From: Planctomycetaceae bacterium
Lineage (GTDB): Bacteria; Planctomycetota; Planctomycetia; Pirellulales; Pirellulaceae
Direction of reading: 5' to 3'
DNA length: 61,075 nt
Assembly (NCBI GenBank): GCA_024642205.1
Contig: JAHEBQ010000039.1
Coordinates: 1 to 61,075, forward strand
This document shows, piece by piece, positions 18,728 to 28,021 of this stretch. Both the position numbers and the translations under genes were made by a program. Below the pieces are notes generated by a model, which did no database searches, was not told where the DNA came from, and was given only the letters and a program-made list of their open reading frames with translations. The number at the start of each line of letters is the position of its first letter. The stretch's first letter is position 1.

Positions 18728-20311
18728 TTAACGGAACGAAGAGCCTTGTGGGCCACTTGCCTGACGTTCAAGTTCCTGAATTTCCGGAGGACGCACCACA
18801 ATCGATGGCGGCTTGCCACCGGGCGTTTGGCCGGTCGCAAAAACCTGCGCGGCACCTAGTCGTCGTTCGCTGTTTCTGATTTCACGAACATCAATCAGGT
18901 CCCCGGGCCGAATCGACAATCGGTTAAGCACGACTTCTCGTTTCGTAATCCCGTAGTCGCCTTCGAAGTGCACATTGATGTTGCCTGCGACATACTGTTT
19001 TCCTTCTTCAATTTTGTAAACGATGTCCAGAAGTCCTGGTTCTTCGAGAAACCGAGGTTCGGCTTCGATTCGTGAATAAACAAAGCCCTGACTGCCGTAC
19101 AGGTCTCGCAACGAAACGACGTCCTGGTTCATTTTCGCAACATTGAATTCCGGTTGGATTGAGTCTTCTCCCCCTGGTTTGAGTTCAACCATCGATTCGA
19201 GTTGCTCAGCCGTGTAGGCTTCGTTTCCGAGGAAAGAGACATTTCGGACTCGATAACGGGGTCCTTCGTCAATGATGAACCGGATATTCAGCCAACGCCC
19301 GTCGTTGCTTTCTTCGATTTCGCGGCCAATCCTGGCATTGAAAAAGCCGAGGCTGCGATAATAGGTCGTGAGGCGAACGAGGTCCTGTTCGATTTCGTCA
19401 CGCTTGACGAGTCCTCCAACCAGTTTGACGTAACCCGGCTTCGACTTGATGAAGTTGCGCAGTCGCGCATCGGATGCGATTTTGTTACCTTCGAATTCAA
19501 CTTTCCAGATTCTCTGTTTTTCATCTTCATGGATCAGAAAAACGACTTTCGAATCGTCGTTCTCGCTCCCTTCCATAATCTCAATTTGGGTTCGGGGGTA
19601 GCCTTTTTCCTTGTAGTACTCCTCGAGTTTGGTTTTTGCCATCCGGATTTCGTGGACATCGAGAGGTTTGCCATCTTCAAGTCCGATTTCTTTTTTCAGA
19701 ACACGGTCCGAGATTCCTCGGTTTCCAATAAATTCAATGGTGCCGATCGTGTTACGTTCGACGACTTCCAGAGTAACAACGACGCCTTCGGGCGTATGGT
19801 CAAGAAACGGCCCGTTGATTCGACTGACCTCCGGCATGCGCCAGAGTTCGTCAACATCCTGTTTCAGTTTGTCGGGGTCGAAATATCGCCCCGGACGAGT
19901 TCGAATGTTGCGCATCAAGTGATGGGTGGGGATCGTCCTGTTTCCTTTGACGATCACATCGGCGATGAGGTTGGCTTGATCCGATATCGACTGACGCTGC
20001 ACGTTCGATTCCTGTCGTGCCTGCGTTTCAAGAGTTGTTTTCAAACTCGTAACGCGATGCGCAGATCCGATCGGCCGCTCGGGGCTTTGGAAACGCGCGT
20101 CCTGGAGTTCGGTATCGTCAAGTATCGCGGGTGGCAGCGGAATCTCGGTCTTTCCAAACCGAGTCGACTGGCAGCCGGTTTGAGAAACTGAGATTAACGC
20201 CAACGAAATCAAGAATACCCTGTGAATCACCACGAGACTGGCGCGCGGATAATCAACGAATCGTTGGTTTGTACGTTGTGGTTGCGAATTTGCTGGCAAA
20301 GTATGGTCCAT
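18728..20311 (-). CDS. POTRA-only BamA-like lipoprotein (five POTRA domains)
   Basis: A 527-residue protein. ATG 20311 is chosen; a GTG about 27 codons later would give a more typical short signal peptide. The hydrophobic segment VFLISLALISVSQTGC ends in a lipobox. Five successive POTRA domains follow, from about residue 105 to 510, recognisable by their first strands (IADVIVKGNRTI, IGTIEFIGNRGI, IWKVEFEGNKIA, RVRNVSFLGNEA, VAGNINVHFEGD) and by Gly-Tyr/Phe turns such as YYKEKGYPRTQI. The number and order match BamA, but there is no barrel: the protein ends SIVVRPPEIQELERQAS and stops. It should sit in the periplasm and receive unfolded outer-membrane proteins. The barrel function is supplied by the genes directly downstream. 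Confidence 0.87.
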   Translation of the reverse strand: MDHTLPANSQPQRTNQRFVDYPRASLVVIHRVFLISLALISVSQTGCQSTRFGKTEIPLPPAILDDTELQDARFQSPERPIGSAHRVTSLKTTLETQARQESNVQRQSISDQANLIADVIVKGNRTIPTHHLMRNIRTRPGRYFDPDKLKQDVDELWRMPEVSRINGPFLDHTPEGVVVTLEVVERNTIGTIEFIGNRGISDRVLKKEIGLEDGKPLDVHEIRMAKTKLEEYYKEKGYPRTQIEIMEGSENDDSKVVFLIHEDEKQRIWKVEFEGNKIASDARLRNFIKSKPGYVKLVGGLVKRDEIEQDLVRLTTYYRSLGFFNARIGREIEESNDGRWLNIRFIIDEGPRYRVRNVSFLGNEAYTAEQLESMVELKPGGEDSIQPEFNVAKMNQDVVSLRDLYGSQGFVYSRIEAEPRFLEEPGLLDIVYKIEEGKQYVAGNINVHFEGDYGITKREVVLNRLSIRPGDLIDVREIRNSERRLGAAQVFATGQTPGGKPPSIVVRPPEIQELERQASGPQGSSFR

Positions 20312-20523
20312 CCTTGACCTCAAACTTTAGGTTTTCTGACGCGTAATTACAGAAAGCCAGGAATACGGGCAAGCCCACAATGATTTGGCTCGTGTTTTCG
20401 CCTCGTTTATTTCGCTAGCGGCCGAAAATCGTTTTGGCATTCGCTTTGAGTTGGCTTATTTGGCAACTGTACGGGCGGAAACATGAAATGGTTTGGGAAA
20501 AAGTCGGGATTCTCAAGGAGAAG

Positions 20524-21939
20524 TCAAGGCAGATCTCGTTTTTGGTTTCCATTGTTGAGAATGACAACCGGCCATCGGCTCAATGCCGATACCATCAACG
20601 CCTCCGACTCGGATTTTACGAACACCACGGCTTGGTCGACTGGAATGTCGTCAAGTTTCAGATCGCCAACGAGTCGCCATTCCTGTTCCAGGGTCCAGTC
20701 GATTTGGGACGACCTGGAATGTTCCAGTTGAAAAAAAGCCTGGTCAGCATCGGATAGTTGTTCCCAGGCCGATTCGTCGCCGTAGACAACGGGTCTGGCT
20801 CCCAAGCGTTTCAGAAATTCTCTATCGACGGCGATCCCATATGGCTCGAAGTCCCAGCGGCCGAGGTGGGGTCGGAAAACTCTTCGATCAAGCATCTCGT
20901 CCAACGGTAGGTTGGAAAAACATACGACGTCGCGAGAATCGCGCGTCAAACCGTGTGAACCTAGGATGCGACCAAGCGCCAGGATTCGACAAAGCGCCGA
21001 GATTTCATTGTGTTCCCGGCGGGAAGCAAGAAAGATCAGGTCATCGAGGAACTCCGCACGCGTCTGATCCGGCCAGGGACCGACTCGACGACGAGTCCAG
21101 TGTGCGAGGTAATCCTTGGTCTTGAGTTCATCCAGGGTCAGAATGATTGCATGAGGCCCAGGCCTTGGGTCAAACCAAGCGTGATTTCGGGACGGTTCGT
21201 CCGACGGAGAGATATCCGGCCCGTAAAGCCACCATGCGAGCGCCCCTCGCTTCAGCAAATCTGACTCGACCGATGCTGGCGTGAGCTTGCGGTTAATCAG
21301 TAGTCGGGTCCCGGAGGCGGGATTGCGCGAGATGCGTCGTTGAGCCAGTTTTTGTATGTTTCCGTTCTTTCGAACCGAAAGCAGGATTGCAGATTTTGCC
21401 AATCCGATCAGCAGTTCGTCGACGATGGACTTGGGTTGCGTTTTACATGCACGCGCAAACGGCTTGAAGAAAGCCCTGAAAATGCGTCCCCCCTGCTCTG
21501 CCGGGTTTTCGGCAGACTGGGCCTGATGCTTGAACCACACCGTGGAAGGACGCCGGGGGAATGGTTCGAAATCCACTATCGGAATCTGGAAAAGCTCAGC
21601 CAGTCGGCACACGAATTCATGAGTCGTGGTACCTTTGGCCGTAATCAGGAATTCGGTAGCCTTGTCAACACCCACCGCCATCGTTCGAAGTGCATCAAAC
21701 CAATCCGATTCCTCATCCAGCTTCTGGCCCAGTCGCGAGCTGGCGACCGACACTGAAGCGCCGCATGGGATCCCCGCTGGAAACCACAACAGGAACGTGT
21801 CGGCCGGGTTTGCATCTGCAAAACCGGCGGGCGGGATTCCGACAGGACTGTATCCCGAGGGTCCCCACCGTCGACATTGTTCGACGATAAACTGATCGGT
21901 TTTCGAGAGGCGAATTCCGTTTGTTGGCAATTGCACCAT
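20524..21939 (-). CDS. Unassigned protein with DUF2971-like C-terminus
   Basis: A 471-residue soluble protein that I cannot name. The N-terminal 130 residues alternate strands and helices (LLWFPAGIPCGAS, then EFLITAKGTTTHEFVCRLA, FQIPIVDFEP), somewhat like a nucleotide-binding SLOG/DprA-type Rossmann fold. A second Lys/Arg-rich region with another SAILLSVRKNG strand follows. The C-terminal 140 residues recall DUF2971: VVCFSNLPLDEM, a YGIAVDREFLKRLGARPVVY block and a closing TLEQEWRLVGDL near residue 430. DUF2971 has no settled function. The gene is single, between the BamA locus and the divergently transcribed cytochrome. Real coding is well supported by length and composition; function is open. 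Confidence 0.6.
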   Translation of the reverse strand: MVQLPTNGIRLSKTDQFIVEQCRRWGPSGYSPVGIPPAGFADANPADTFLLWFPAGIPCGASVSVASSRLGQKLDEESDWFDALRTMAVGVDKATEFLITAKGTTTHEFVCRLAELFQIPIVDFEPFPRRPSTVWFKHQAQSAENPAEQGGRIFRAFFKPFARACKTQPKSIVDELLIGLAKSAILLSVRKNGNIQKLAQRRISRNPASGTRLLINRKLTPASVESDLLKRGALAWWLYGPDISPSDEPSRNHAWFDPRPGPHAIILTLDELKTKDYLAHWTRRRVGPWPDQTRAEFLDDLIFLASRREHNEISALCRILALGRILGSHGLTRDSRDVVCFSNLPLDEMLDRRVFRPHLGRWDFEPYGIAVDREFLKRLGARPVVYGDESAWEQLSDADQAFFQLEHSRSSQIDWTLEQEWRLVGDLKLDDIPVDQAVVFVKSESEALMVSALSRWPVVILNNGNQKRDLP

Positions 21940-22131
21940 GGGATGCCATATGCGGGTGGAGGCTTGCGAACAACTGCGGTTGATTCTAGCTTTTTGACGC
22001 GTGATTTGAATCGTGCAATAACAATCCGGGTTTGCCCGTAGTGAACTGGGGAAAGAGAAGTTAAACTGGGAAGTTCATTGAGGGGTCGCCAGTAATATTT
22101 CGGAATCCAACTTCAGGAAGAGTTATCGTTG

Positions 22132-24690
22132 ATGAGTGGAAAAGTTGGAGTTGGAATAACGGTCGTGGTCTTGATTTTTGTTGGCGGATATTTTTTCGCA
22201 GACTGGAATCGCAAATCGCCTGACAAATTGGTTTCCACTTACGTAGGTCGAGACTCTTGTGTCGCCTGCCACCAGGTGCAAGCATCGCTGTTTCATGGTT
22301 CGGACCACGACCTGGCAATGGATTTGGCAACGGACGAATTCGTGCTTGGCGACTTTGACGACCAGACGATCGAACATTACGGCGTTACGTCACGAATGTA
22401 CCGCGACGGCCCGAAATTCATGGTCAACACCGAAGGGCCCGACGGGAAGATGGCCGATTTCGAAGTCAAATACGTTTTCGGTGTTCGACCGCTTCAACAG
22501 TACATGGTGGAATTGGACCGACCCGCCGATGCCAAGGAAAATGAAGTTGGTCGCGTCCAGGTCTTGCGGATCTCCTGGGACACAAACCGGAACAAATGGT
22601 TTTACCTGAAGCCGCCGGACGTCAATGAAAAACTTGATCCTGATGACCCGTTGCACTGGACTGGAATTACGCAGAACTGGAACGCGAGTTGTGCAAACTG
22701 CCACAGCACTGACTTGAAAAAGAACTTCAACCCGCTTTCCGGTGACTACCACACCACGTTTTCTGAAATCGATGTCAGTTGTGAAGCCTGCCACGGTCCG
22801 GGCAGCTACCACGTTGAATTGGCCAATCGAAAAAGCTTGTTCTGGGATCGAAAGCACGGATATGGTTTGGCGAAACTGAAATCGGAAAGCAACATTCCCC
22901 AAATTGAAGCCTGTGCGCCGTGTCATTCTCGTCGCACGATGGTCAAGGAGGGATTCACGCCGGGGTGCAGTTTCGATGATTACTTTGCCACGCAGCTGGT
23001 CGCGGCGCCCATTTACTTTGTCGATGGACAGATTCGCGATGAGGATTATGTTTACGGTTCATTCATCCAAACCAAAATGTATCACAATGGAATTCGATGC
23101 AGCGACTGTCATGACCCGCACTCGACCAAGGTGAAATTCGATAACAACCAGTTGTGTACTTCCTGTCATCAGCATCCGGCAGGGAAATACGACTCACCCA
23201 GTCACCACCATCACCAACCCGGCACGCCGGGGGCACGTTGCATCGAGTGTCACATGCCGGCGACGACCTACATGATGGTCGACTCACGTCGCGATCACAG
23301 CTTTCGCGTGCCTCGACCGGATCTGAGCGTGAGCCTGGGGACACCGAATGCCTGTACGGCCTGTCATGTTGATTCCTCCAAGCTTGTGGGGCGAACATCG
23401 GACAAGCCGTTGGGCCAGTACCTCGACTGGATCATCGCTTCGGAAGAAGGTGACGATGTCGTCATGGCCGAATTGAAACGAATTGACCGGACAATGCTGG
23501 AAGCGACCGAGAAATGGTATCCGGCCGACCAATCGCCCGAGAAAACCAAATACTATGAACAGCTGGCGAGTGGGCTCTCAGGATCCGATCGAAGTGTGCC
23601 AACACTGATGGAACTGGCCAAAGACATTCGCGTTCCGGCCATGTTTCGTGCCAGTGCCCTGGCGGAATTGATGGATGACGGTGATCCCGAGTCACTTCAA
23701 GTCGCGATTGAGTCTCTGAACGACCCCAGCCCGAAAGTGGTTTCAGCAGCGTTAATGCGGCTTGACGCAGAAATCAACCGGATTGGTGAACGTCAACAGT
23801 ATGTGGCTTCGTCCGGCCGGACAACTTCCGAAGTTCGGCCGATCGCCGAAGCGATTGCGAAGCTTTTTTCACATCCTTCTCCTCGCGTTCGGATCGAAGC
23901 TGCCCGGGTTTACGTTTCGCTTGATCCACAGTCACGGGTCGCATTTGCCGATCCGGAGCAGCGGCACGGTTTTGAAAAATCACTCGATGAACTGAAAGAG
24001 TCGTTGAATATCGAGAATGATCGCGCTGCCTATCACATGATGCTCGGTGGACTGCATGAATTGCTTGGTGATACTGACCGAGCCAAGGACGATTACCGCT
24101 CCGCGATCGCTGTCGAGCCCAATCTGGCAGGTCCACGGTCCAATTTGGCGGCCCGACTGGACGACGACGTGAATCGCCTGAGACAACAGCTGCAGCAGTC
24201 ATCACAACAGGGTAATGCAATGAACGCCGGTCAATTGAAGCAGATCATGGCACAGACCCAGCAAATCGGATTCCAGGCGGCGAAACTGCGATTTGAGGAG
24301 CACGCGTTGTTGGCCAAGGATATTGAACGGAGCAAGGGGCTGGCCAATACGCATGGTTTGCATTTTCGATTTGCCATGTCATCGTACCTGCAGCAACGAT
24401 TCGAACAGGCGGAAGAGCATTTGCTGGAGGCGTATCGACAGGAACCAAAAATGCCACGGTACCTGATGGGTCTGGCAACCTATTACATCCAGTTTGAGAA
24501 ACCGCGAGAAGCTCTCAAGTACATTCAGCCATTGATTGAGATTGATCCGCAAAACGAAGGCTACCAGGCGTTGTTGAAAACCGCTCAAAGCATGATTGAA
24601 TCGTCGCCCGACGAAGCGGAGGAGCAAACCGCGGTCGAACATGGAAACCAACCGTCGGAAACAGTGAACATTCCGGAATCTAAAAAGTAA
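22132..24690 (+). CDS. Octahaem cytochrome c with HEAT-like and TPR repeats
   Basis: An 852-residue protein starting at ATG 22132 behind an AGGAAG ribosome site. Residues 4-25 are an uncleaved membrane anchor (VGVGITVVVLIFVGGYFFAD). Eight CXXCH haem sites are visible at about residues 43, 187, 217, 261, 323, 342, 370 and 408 (CVACH, CANCH, CEACH, CAPCH, CSDCH, CTSCH, CIECH, CTACH). Next come HEAT-like repeats (about 490-620) and then TPR repeats (about 630-830), with a Gln-rich stretch between. It is likely a periplasmic electron carrier or reductase tethered to the inner membrane, using the repeats to dock partners. A hydrolase gene starts 4 bp after the stop, so the two are co-transcribed. 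Confidence 0.9.
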   Translation: MSGKVGVGITVVVLIFVGGYFFADWNRKSPDKLVSTYVGRDSCVACHQVQASLFHGSDHDLAMDLATDEFVLGDFDDQTIEHYGVTSRMYRDGPKFMVNTEGPDGKMADFEVKYVFGVRPLQQYMVELDRPADAKENEVGRVQVLRISWDTNRNKWFYLKPPDVNEKLDPDDPLHWTGITQNWNASCANCHSTDLKKNFNPLSGDYHTTFSEIDVSCEACHGPGSYHVELANRKSLFWDRKHGYGLAKLKSESNIPQIEACAPCHSRRTMVKEGFTPGCSFDDYFATQLVAAPIYFVDGQIRDEDYVYGSFIQTKMYHNGIRCSDCHDPHSTKVKFDNNQLCTSCHQHPAGKYDSPSHHHHQPGTPGARCIECHMPATTYMMVDSRRDHSFRVPRPDLSVSLGTPNACTACHVDSSKLVGRTSDKPLGQYLDWIIASEEGDDVVMAELKRIDRTMLEATEKWYPADQSPEKTKYYEQLASGLSGSDRSVPTLMELAKDIRVPAMFRASALAELMDDGDPESLQVAIESLNDPSPKVVSAALMRLDAEINRIGERQQYVASSGRTTSEVRPIAEAIAKLFSHPSPRVRIEAARVYVSLDPQSRVAFADPEQRHGFEKSLDELKESLNIENDRAAYHMMLGGLHELLGDTDRAKDDYRSAIAVEPNLAGPRSNLAARLDDDVNRLRQQLQQSSQQGNAMNAGQLKQIMAQTQQIGFQAAKLRFEEHALLAKDIERSKGLANTHGLHFRFAMSSYLQQRFEQAEEHLLEAYRQEPKMPRYLMGLATYYIQFEKPREALKYIQPLIEIDPQNEGYQALLKTAQSMIESSPDEAEEQTAVEHGNQPSETVNIPESKK

Positions 24691-24694
24691 CGCG

Positions 24695-25540
24695 ATGGCC
24701 AGATTCAAAGTCGCCGGCGTCCAGATGGACATCCATTTCGCCAATGTCGAAGCGAATCTCAACAAGATGGCTGAGCGATTGGATGAAACAACCGCTGCCG
24801 GTGCTCGCCTGACGGTTTTTCCCGAGTGTACGATTAGCGGATACTGTTTCAACTCGCTGGACGAAGCGAAACAGGTTGCTGAGGGATTCGACGGTCCGTC
24901 GGTAACCCGCGTGCATCAGTGGTGCCGGGAAAAAGATACGATGGTCGTTTTTGGGCTGCTTGAGCTCGACGGTGATCGCTTGTTCAATGCGCTGGCGCTT
25001 GTCGGGCCAACGGGCGTCCTGGGAACCTACCGGAAAATACACTTGCCCCACCTCGGAGTGGATCGGTTCACGACTCCGGGCGATCGTCCGTTCGAAGTGA
25101 TTCAGGCTCCCGATATTCGAATTGGAATGAACATCTGTTATGACAGTTCCTTTCCGGAAGCCGCCCGGGTACTTTCCGTCCGGGGGGCCGACTTGATCAC
25201 GTTGCCCACCAATTGGCCGCCGACGTCAGGATTGACAGCAGATGTGATTCCCAATGCCCGGGCCCTTGAAAATCATGTTTATTTCATGTCGGTCAACCGG
25301 ATCGGTAACGAGCGAGGATTCGAGTTTATTGGCAAGAGCAAGATTTGTGACCCGCGAGGCGCAGACCTGGCGTTTGCTGACCACGCCAATGAAGCGATCC
25401 TCTACGCAGAAATCGATCCCGAATTTGCTCGAAGAAAACACCTGGTGAATATCCCGGGTGAACATGAAGTTCATCGGATGAAGGATCGTCGACCCGATTT
25501 GTACAATCCTCTCACCGAGCCGAACCAGCTGGAACCGTAA
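24695..25540 (+). CDS. Carbon-nitrogen hydrolase (nitrilase superfamily)
   Basis: A 281-residue amidase/nitrilase-fold enzyme. The Glu-Lys-Cys triad is complete: Glu in TVFPECTISGY (about residue 47), Lys in TYRKIHLPHLG (about 114) and Cys in IGMNICYDSSFPE (about 148). Length is standard for the family. Such enzymes hydrolyse amides, carbamoyl groups or nitriles; the substrate (for example omega-amides, N-carbamoyl amino acids or polyamine intermediates) cannot be assigned. It begins 4 bp after the cytochrome stop, so the pair is an operon, though no mechanistic link is obvious. The ATG at 24695 is the only sensible start. Confidence 0.92.
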   Translation: MARFKVAGVQMDIHFANVEANLNKMAERLDETTAAGARLTVFPECTISGYCFNSLDEAKQVAEGFDGPSVTRVHQWCREKDTMVVFGLLELDGDRLFNALALVGPTGVLGTYRKIHLPHLGVDRFTTPGDRPFEVIQAPDIRIGMNICYDSSFPEAARVLSVRGADLITLPTNWPPTSGLTADVIPNARALENHVYFMSVNRIGNERGFEFIGKSKICDPRGADLAFADHANEAILYAEIDPEFARRKHLVNIPGEHEVHRMKDRRPDLYNPLTEPNQLEP

Positions 25541-25705
25541 GGCAAACTACACTGGCGGTCAATGCAAAGCTCACTGCAAAAGTTGCCGGGACTCGGACAG
25601 GGCACCTGATATGAAGGTTTGGTGAAGTCCTCCCCAACGTTCGTGGGATTCGCTAAGCTAGAAACAAATTCCATTCCTCAATCAAGATCCTTTTCGAGAC
25701 TTGCA

Positions 25706-27445
25706 ATGATGTCAGTTCGTAAACGTATTGGCTTTGTATTTGTTTTGGCATGCTTGTCCAGCGCAGTTGCTATCGGCCAGGAGAAACCTGCCGATGGACT
25801 GCGAACCTTTCAGTTTCGAGCCGTTGAGCTCGACAAAGCGGACTGGATTCACTGGGGCGATCGAAGTTCAGTATTTTCCAACTGGACCAACCATTCGAAT
25901 CGCCTGATCCCGGTTTACAGTTTTGGTGTCAGCCTTGAATCGGTACAGGGTCAGAACAGCTGCTACCGCGATGCCGAACGACTGAAAATGATCTACGGAA
26001 AAATGCCAACAGCGACATTGAATCCGGATGCGGAGTACTTTGACCAGACCGATATCTACCGATTGCAAAAACGGGCCTGGGAGTCCGGAAAGAAAAACGT
26101 GATCCTGATGATCTTTGACGGAACCGACTGGAACACGACGCAGGCCGCATCCATCTACAAAAACAGGAAAGTGCTTTACTCGCAAGGGCGTGGTAGTGGG
26201 CTCGCGTTCCTGGACTACCGGAAGGGTAATCCGGGGTTTGGATTCTGTGTGACCAGCCCGCAAGCTGGATCAGCCCAAAAGGACGTCGACGCACAGGTTG
26301 TGACGACGAAAGACGATGATCTGGAGGGTGGTTACTCCTGGGAGTTTGGCGGAAGCACACCCTGGGACTCGCCCGGCGATCCATCCTATCTGCTGGGTAA
26401 ACGAAAGAGCATTCCCCACCTCGTTACGGATTCCGCCTCGTCGGCGGTTTCAATGAACTCAGGCTGGAAAACTTATAATTCGTCGATCAACGTTGGGATG
26501 GACAACGAGAGAATCGAGACTCTGGCTCATCAAATGCAGAGCAAGGGTTACGCAATCGGCGTTGTCACCAGTGTCCCGATCAGCCACGCGACCCCGGCGT
26601 GTGTTTACGCGCACAACGTGACCCGAAATGACTATCAGGATATCTCGCGCGACCTTTTGGGGCTGCCATCGATATCACACCGAACGGATCCTTTGCCTGG
26701 GGTCGATGTGCTGATCGGGTGTGGTTGGGGTGAATCCAAGGACGATGATCGGAAGAATCAGGGAAGCGATTACGTGCCGGGCAACAAGTACATGGCCGAA
26801 GACGACTTCCCGAGGGTTGATCAGGCAAGCGGTGGCAAGTATGTGGTCGCTCAGAGAACGCCTGGCAAATCGGGCAAACAGGTCTTGGCGGAAGGGGTCG
26901 AACAGGCGATCGCGAAACAGAAACGCTTTTTTGGCTACTTTGGTGCGACCAAGGGGCATTTGCCGTTTCAAACGGCAGACGGAAATTACAACCCAACGCG
27001 GGGAAAAAGTGAAGTCGACGTTTACAAACCGGAAGACATTGAAGAGAACCCGACTTTAGCAGACATGACCAACGCGGCTTTGAAAGTACTTGGGAAAAAC
27101 GAGAAAGGTTTTTACTTGATGGTGGAGGCGGGGGATGTCGACTGGGCGAATCACAATAACAATATTGACGACGCGATCGGTGCCGTTTTCAGCGGTGAAG
27201 ATGCGTTTGTCGCAGTCACGGATTGGGTGGAGGAGAACAGCAACTGGAATGACACCTGTTTGATCGTAACGGCCGACCATGGTCACATGATGGTGCTCGA
27301 TGATCCTGCTGTTCTGACCGGCCAACGCCAGCCGGATAGCGACGACGAATTCGTCGTGCAGTTGGAAGCCCGGCGTAATGCGGAAAGCGAACGCAGACGG
27401 TCGGAAACAGAAGCGAATGAAAAGTCGCCGCGGAAAGGCCAGTAA
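25706..27445 (+). CDS. Secreted alkaline phosphatase (PhoA superfamily)
   Basis: A 579-residue enzyme with a signal peptide (RIGFVFVLACLSSAVAIGQ). Two adjacent ATGs, at 25706 and 25709, are both possible starts; the open frame further upstream is not signal-like. Active-site features are in order: LMIFDGTDWNTTQ (metal Asp), VTDSASSAVSMNSG (nucleophile Ser), YLMVEAGDVDWANHNNNID (Glu, Asp and His ligands) and LIVTADHGHMM (Asp-His). The protein ends about 50 residues after that last motif in a charged tail, so the histidine that in E. coli PhoA (His412) completes the first zinc site is not found. It should release phosphate from organic esters in the periplasm or outside the cell. Confidence 0.87.
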   Translation: MMSVRKRIGFVFVLACLSSAVAIGQEKPADGLRTFQFRAVELDKADWIHWGDRSSVFSNWTNHSNRLIPVYSFGVSLESVQGQNSCYRDAERLKMIYGKMPTATLNPDAEYFDQTDIYRLQKRAWESGKKNVILMIFDGTDWNTTQAASIYKNRKVLYSQGRGSGLAFLDYRKGNPGFGFCVTSPQAGSAQKDVDAQVVTTKDDDLEGGYSWEFGGSTPWDSPGDPSYLLGKRKSIPHLVTDSASSAVSMNSGWKTYNSSINVGMDNERIETLAHQMQSKGYAIGVVTSVPISHATPACVYAHNVTRNDYQDISRDLLGLPSISHRTDPLPGVDVLIGCGWGESKDDDRKNQGSDYVPGNKYMAEDDFPRVDQASGGKYVVAQRTPGKSGKQVLAEGVEQAIAKQKRFFGYFGATKGHLPFQTADGNYNPTRGKSEVDVYKPEDIEENPTLADMTNAALKVLGKNEKGFYLMVEAGDVDWANHNNNIDDAIGAVFSGEDAFVAVTDWVEENSNWNDTCLIVTADHGHMMVLDDPAVLTGQRQPDSDDEFVVQLEARRNAESERRRSETEANEKSPRKGQ

Positions 27446-27552
27446 CGAATCCACTTGCACTGTTCCCGCAGAAGTGTCCTGCCATTTTTGCCACCACGAT
27501 GTTGCGATTCGACCGTTGGTCAGAACAAGCGGCGGGATCGTTACAACAAAAG

Positions 27553-27574
27553 TGGTCTCGCGGACGCGAGACCA
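27553..27574. repeat. Perfect palindrome, REP-like or terminator-like
   Basis: TGGTCTCGCG and CGCGAGACCA are exact reverse complements separated by GA. There is no T-run, so it may be an extragenic palindrome or processing/stability hairpin rather than a simple terminator of the phosphatase gene about 110 bp upstream. Confidence 0.6.
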
Positions 27575-27630
27575 TCGATTTGCCGTCAGACAAACAGCTG
27601 ACGTTTGTTTGATTGGAAGAATAATCGCGC

Positions 27631-27732
27631 GACCCGTTAGGCGAGGCCTCTGGTGCCAAATACGATTTGACCTACTGAATGATTAGGGGCAAGGCAATCA
27701 TTCGGTAACAAACTCCAGAGACCTCACGGGTC
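27631..27732. repeat. Nested inverted repeats
   Basis: Outer arms: GACCCGT..GAGGCCTCTGG (27631-27653) against CCAGAGACCTCACGGGTC (27715-27732), complementary apart from a 5-nt insertion and one mismatch. Inner arms: GAATGATT (27677-27684) and AATCATTC (27696-27703), exact. This would fold into a two-level hairpin in RNA. Confidence 0.5.
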
Positions 27733-28021
27733 GGTGGGTTGTCATTGGATATTCCTTTGACTTCCCAACGACTCTCTCTTAGGCAATTGGTGTGCCAACG
27801 TCCCAAAAAATTATTGTCAGTGATCCAGACTGCTTTTTGCACAATCCTGCCGAGGATGTGTATCGTATCGCGACGCTTGGCGCAAAAAACATGCGGCAGG
27901 ATTGAGCAATCTCGACACGCCCCAATTGCCCCGGCATATTGCGGATTTTTTTCCACCTTTTGTTGTCGACCATCGTTCATCTCAGGTAACCAGACCCAGT
28001 TGGATTTGATAGATTCGGTTC

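Larger units (their letters stand above)
27446..28021. other. Gene-free gap with several inverted repeats
   Basis: No supported gene in 576 bp. It contains a perfect 10-bp palindrome at 27553-27574 and a nested pair of inverted repeats between 27631 and 27732, listed separately. No T-tract follows them. Confidence 0.5.

Noticed and set aside
18704..18730. Stop-codon readthrough joining POTRA and barrel into one BamA
   Set aside because: The downstream frame has its own ATG and lipobox signal, which would be pointless within a fused chain.
19202..20191. 329-codon plus-strand open frame
   Set aside because: Antisense shadow of the POTRA gene, whose five domains are clear.
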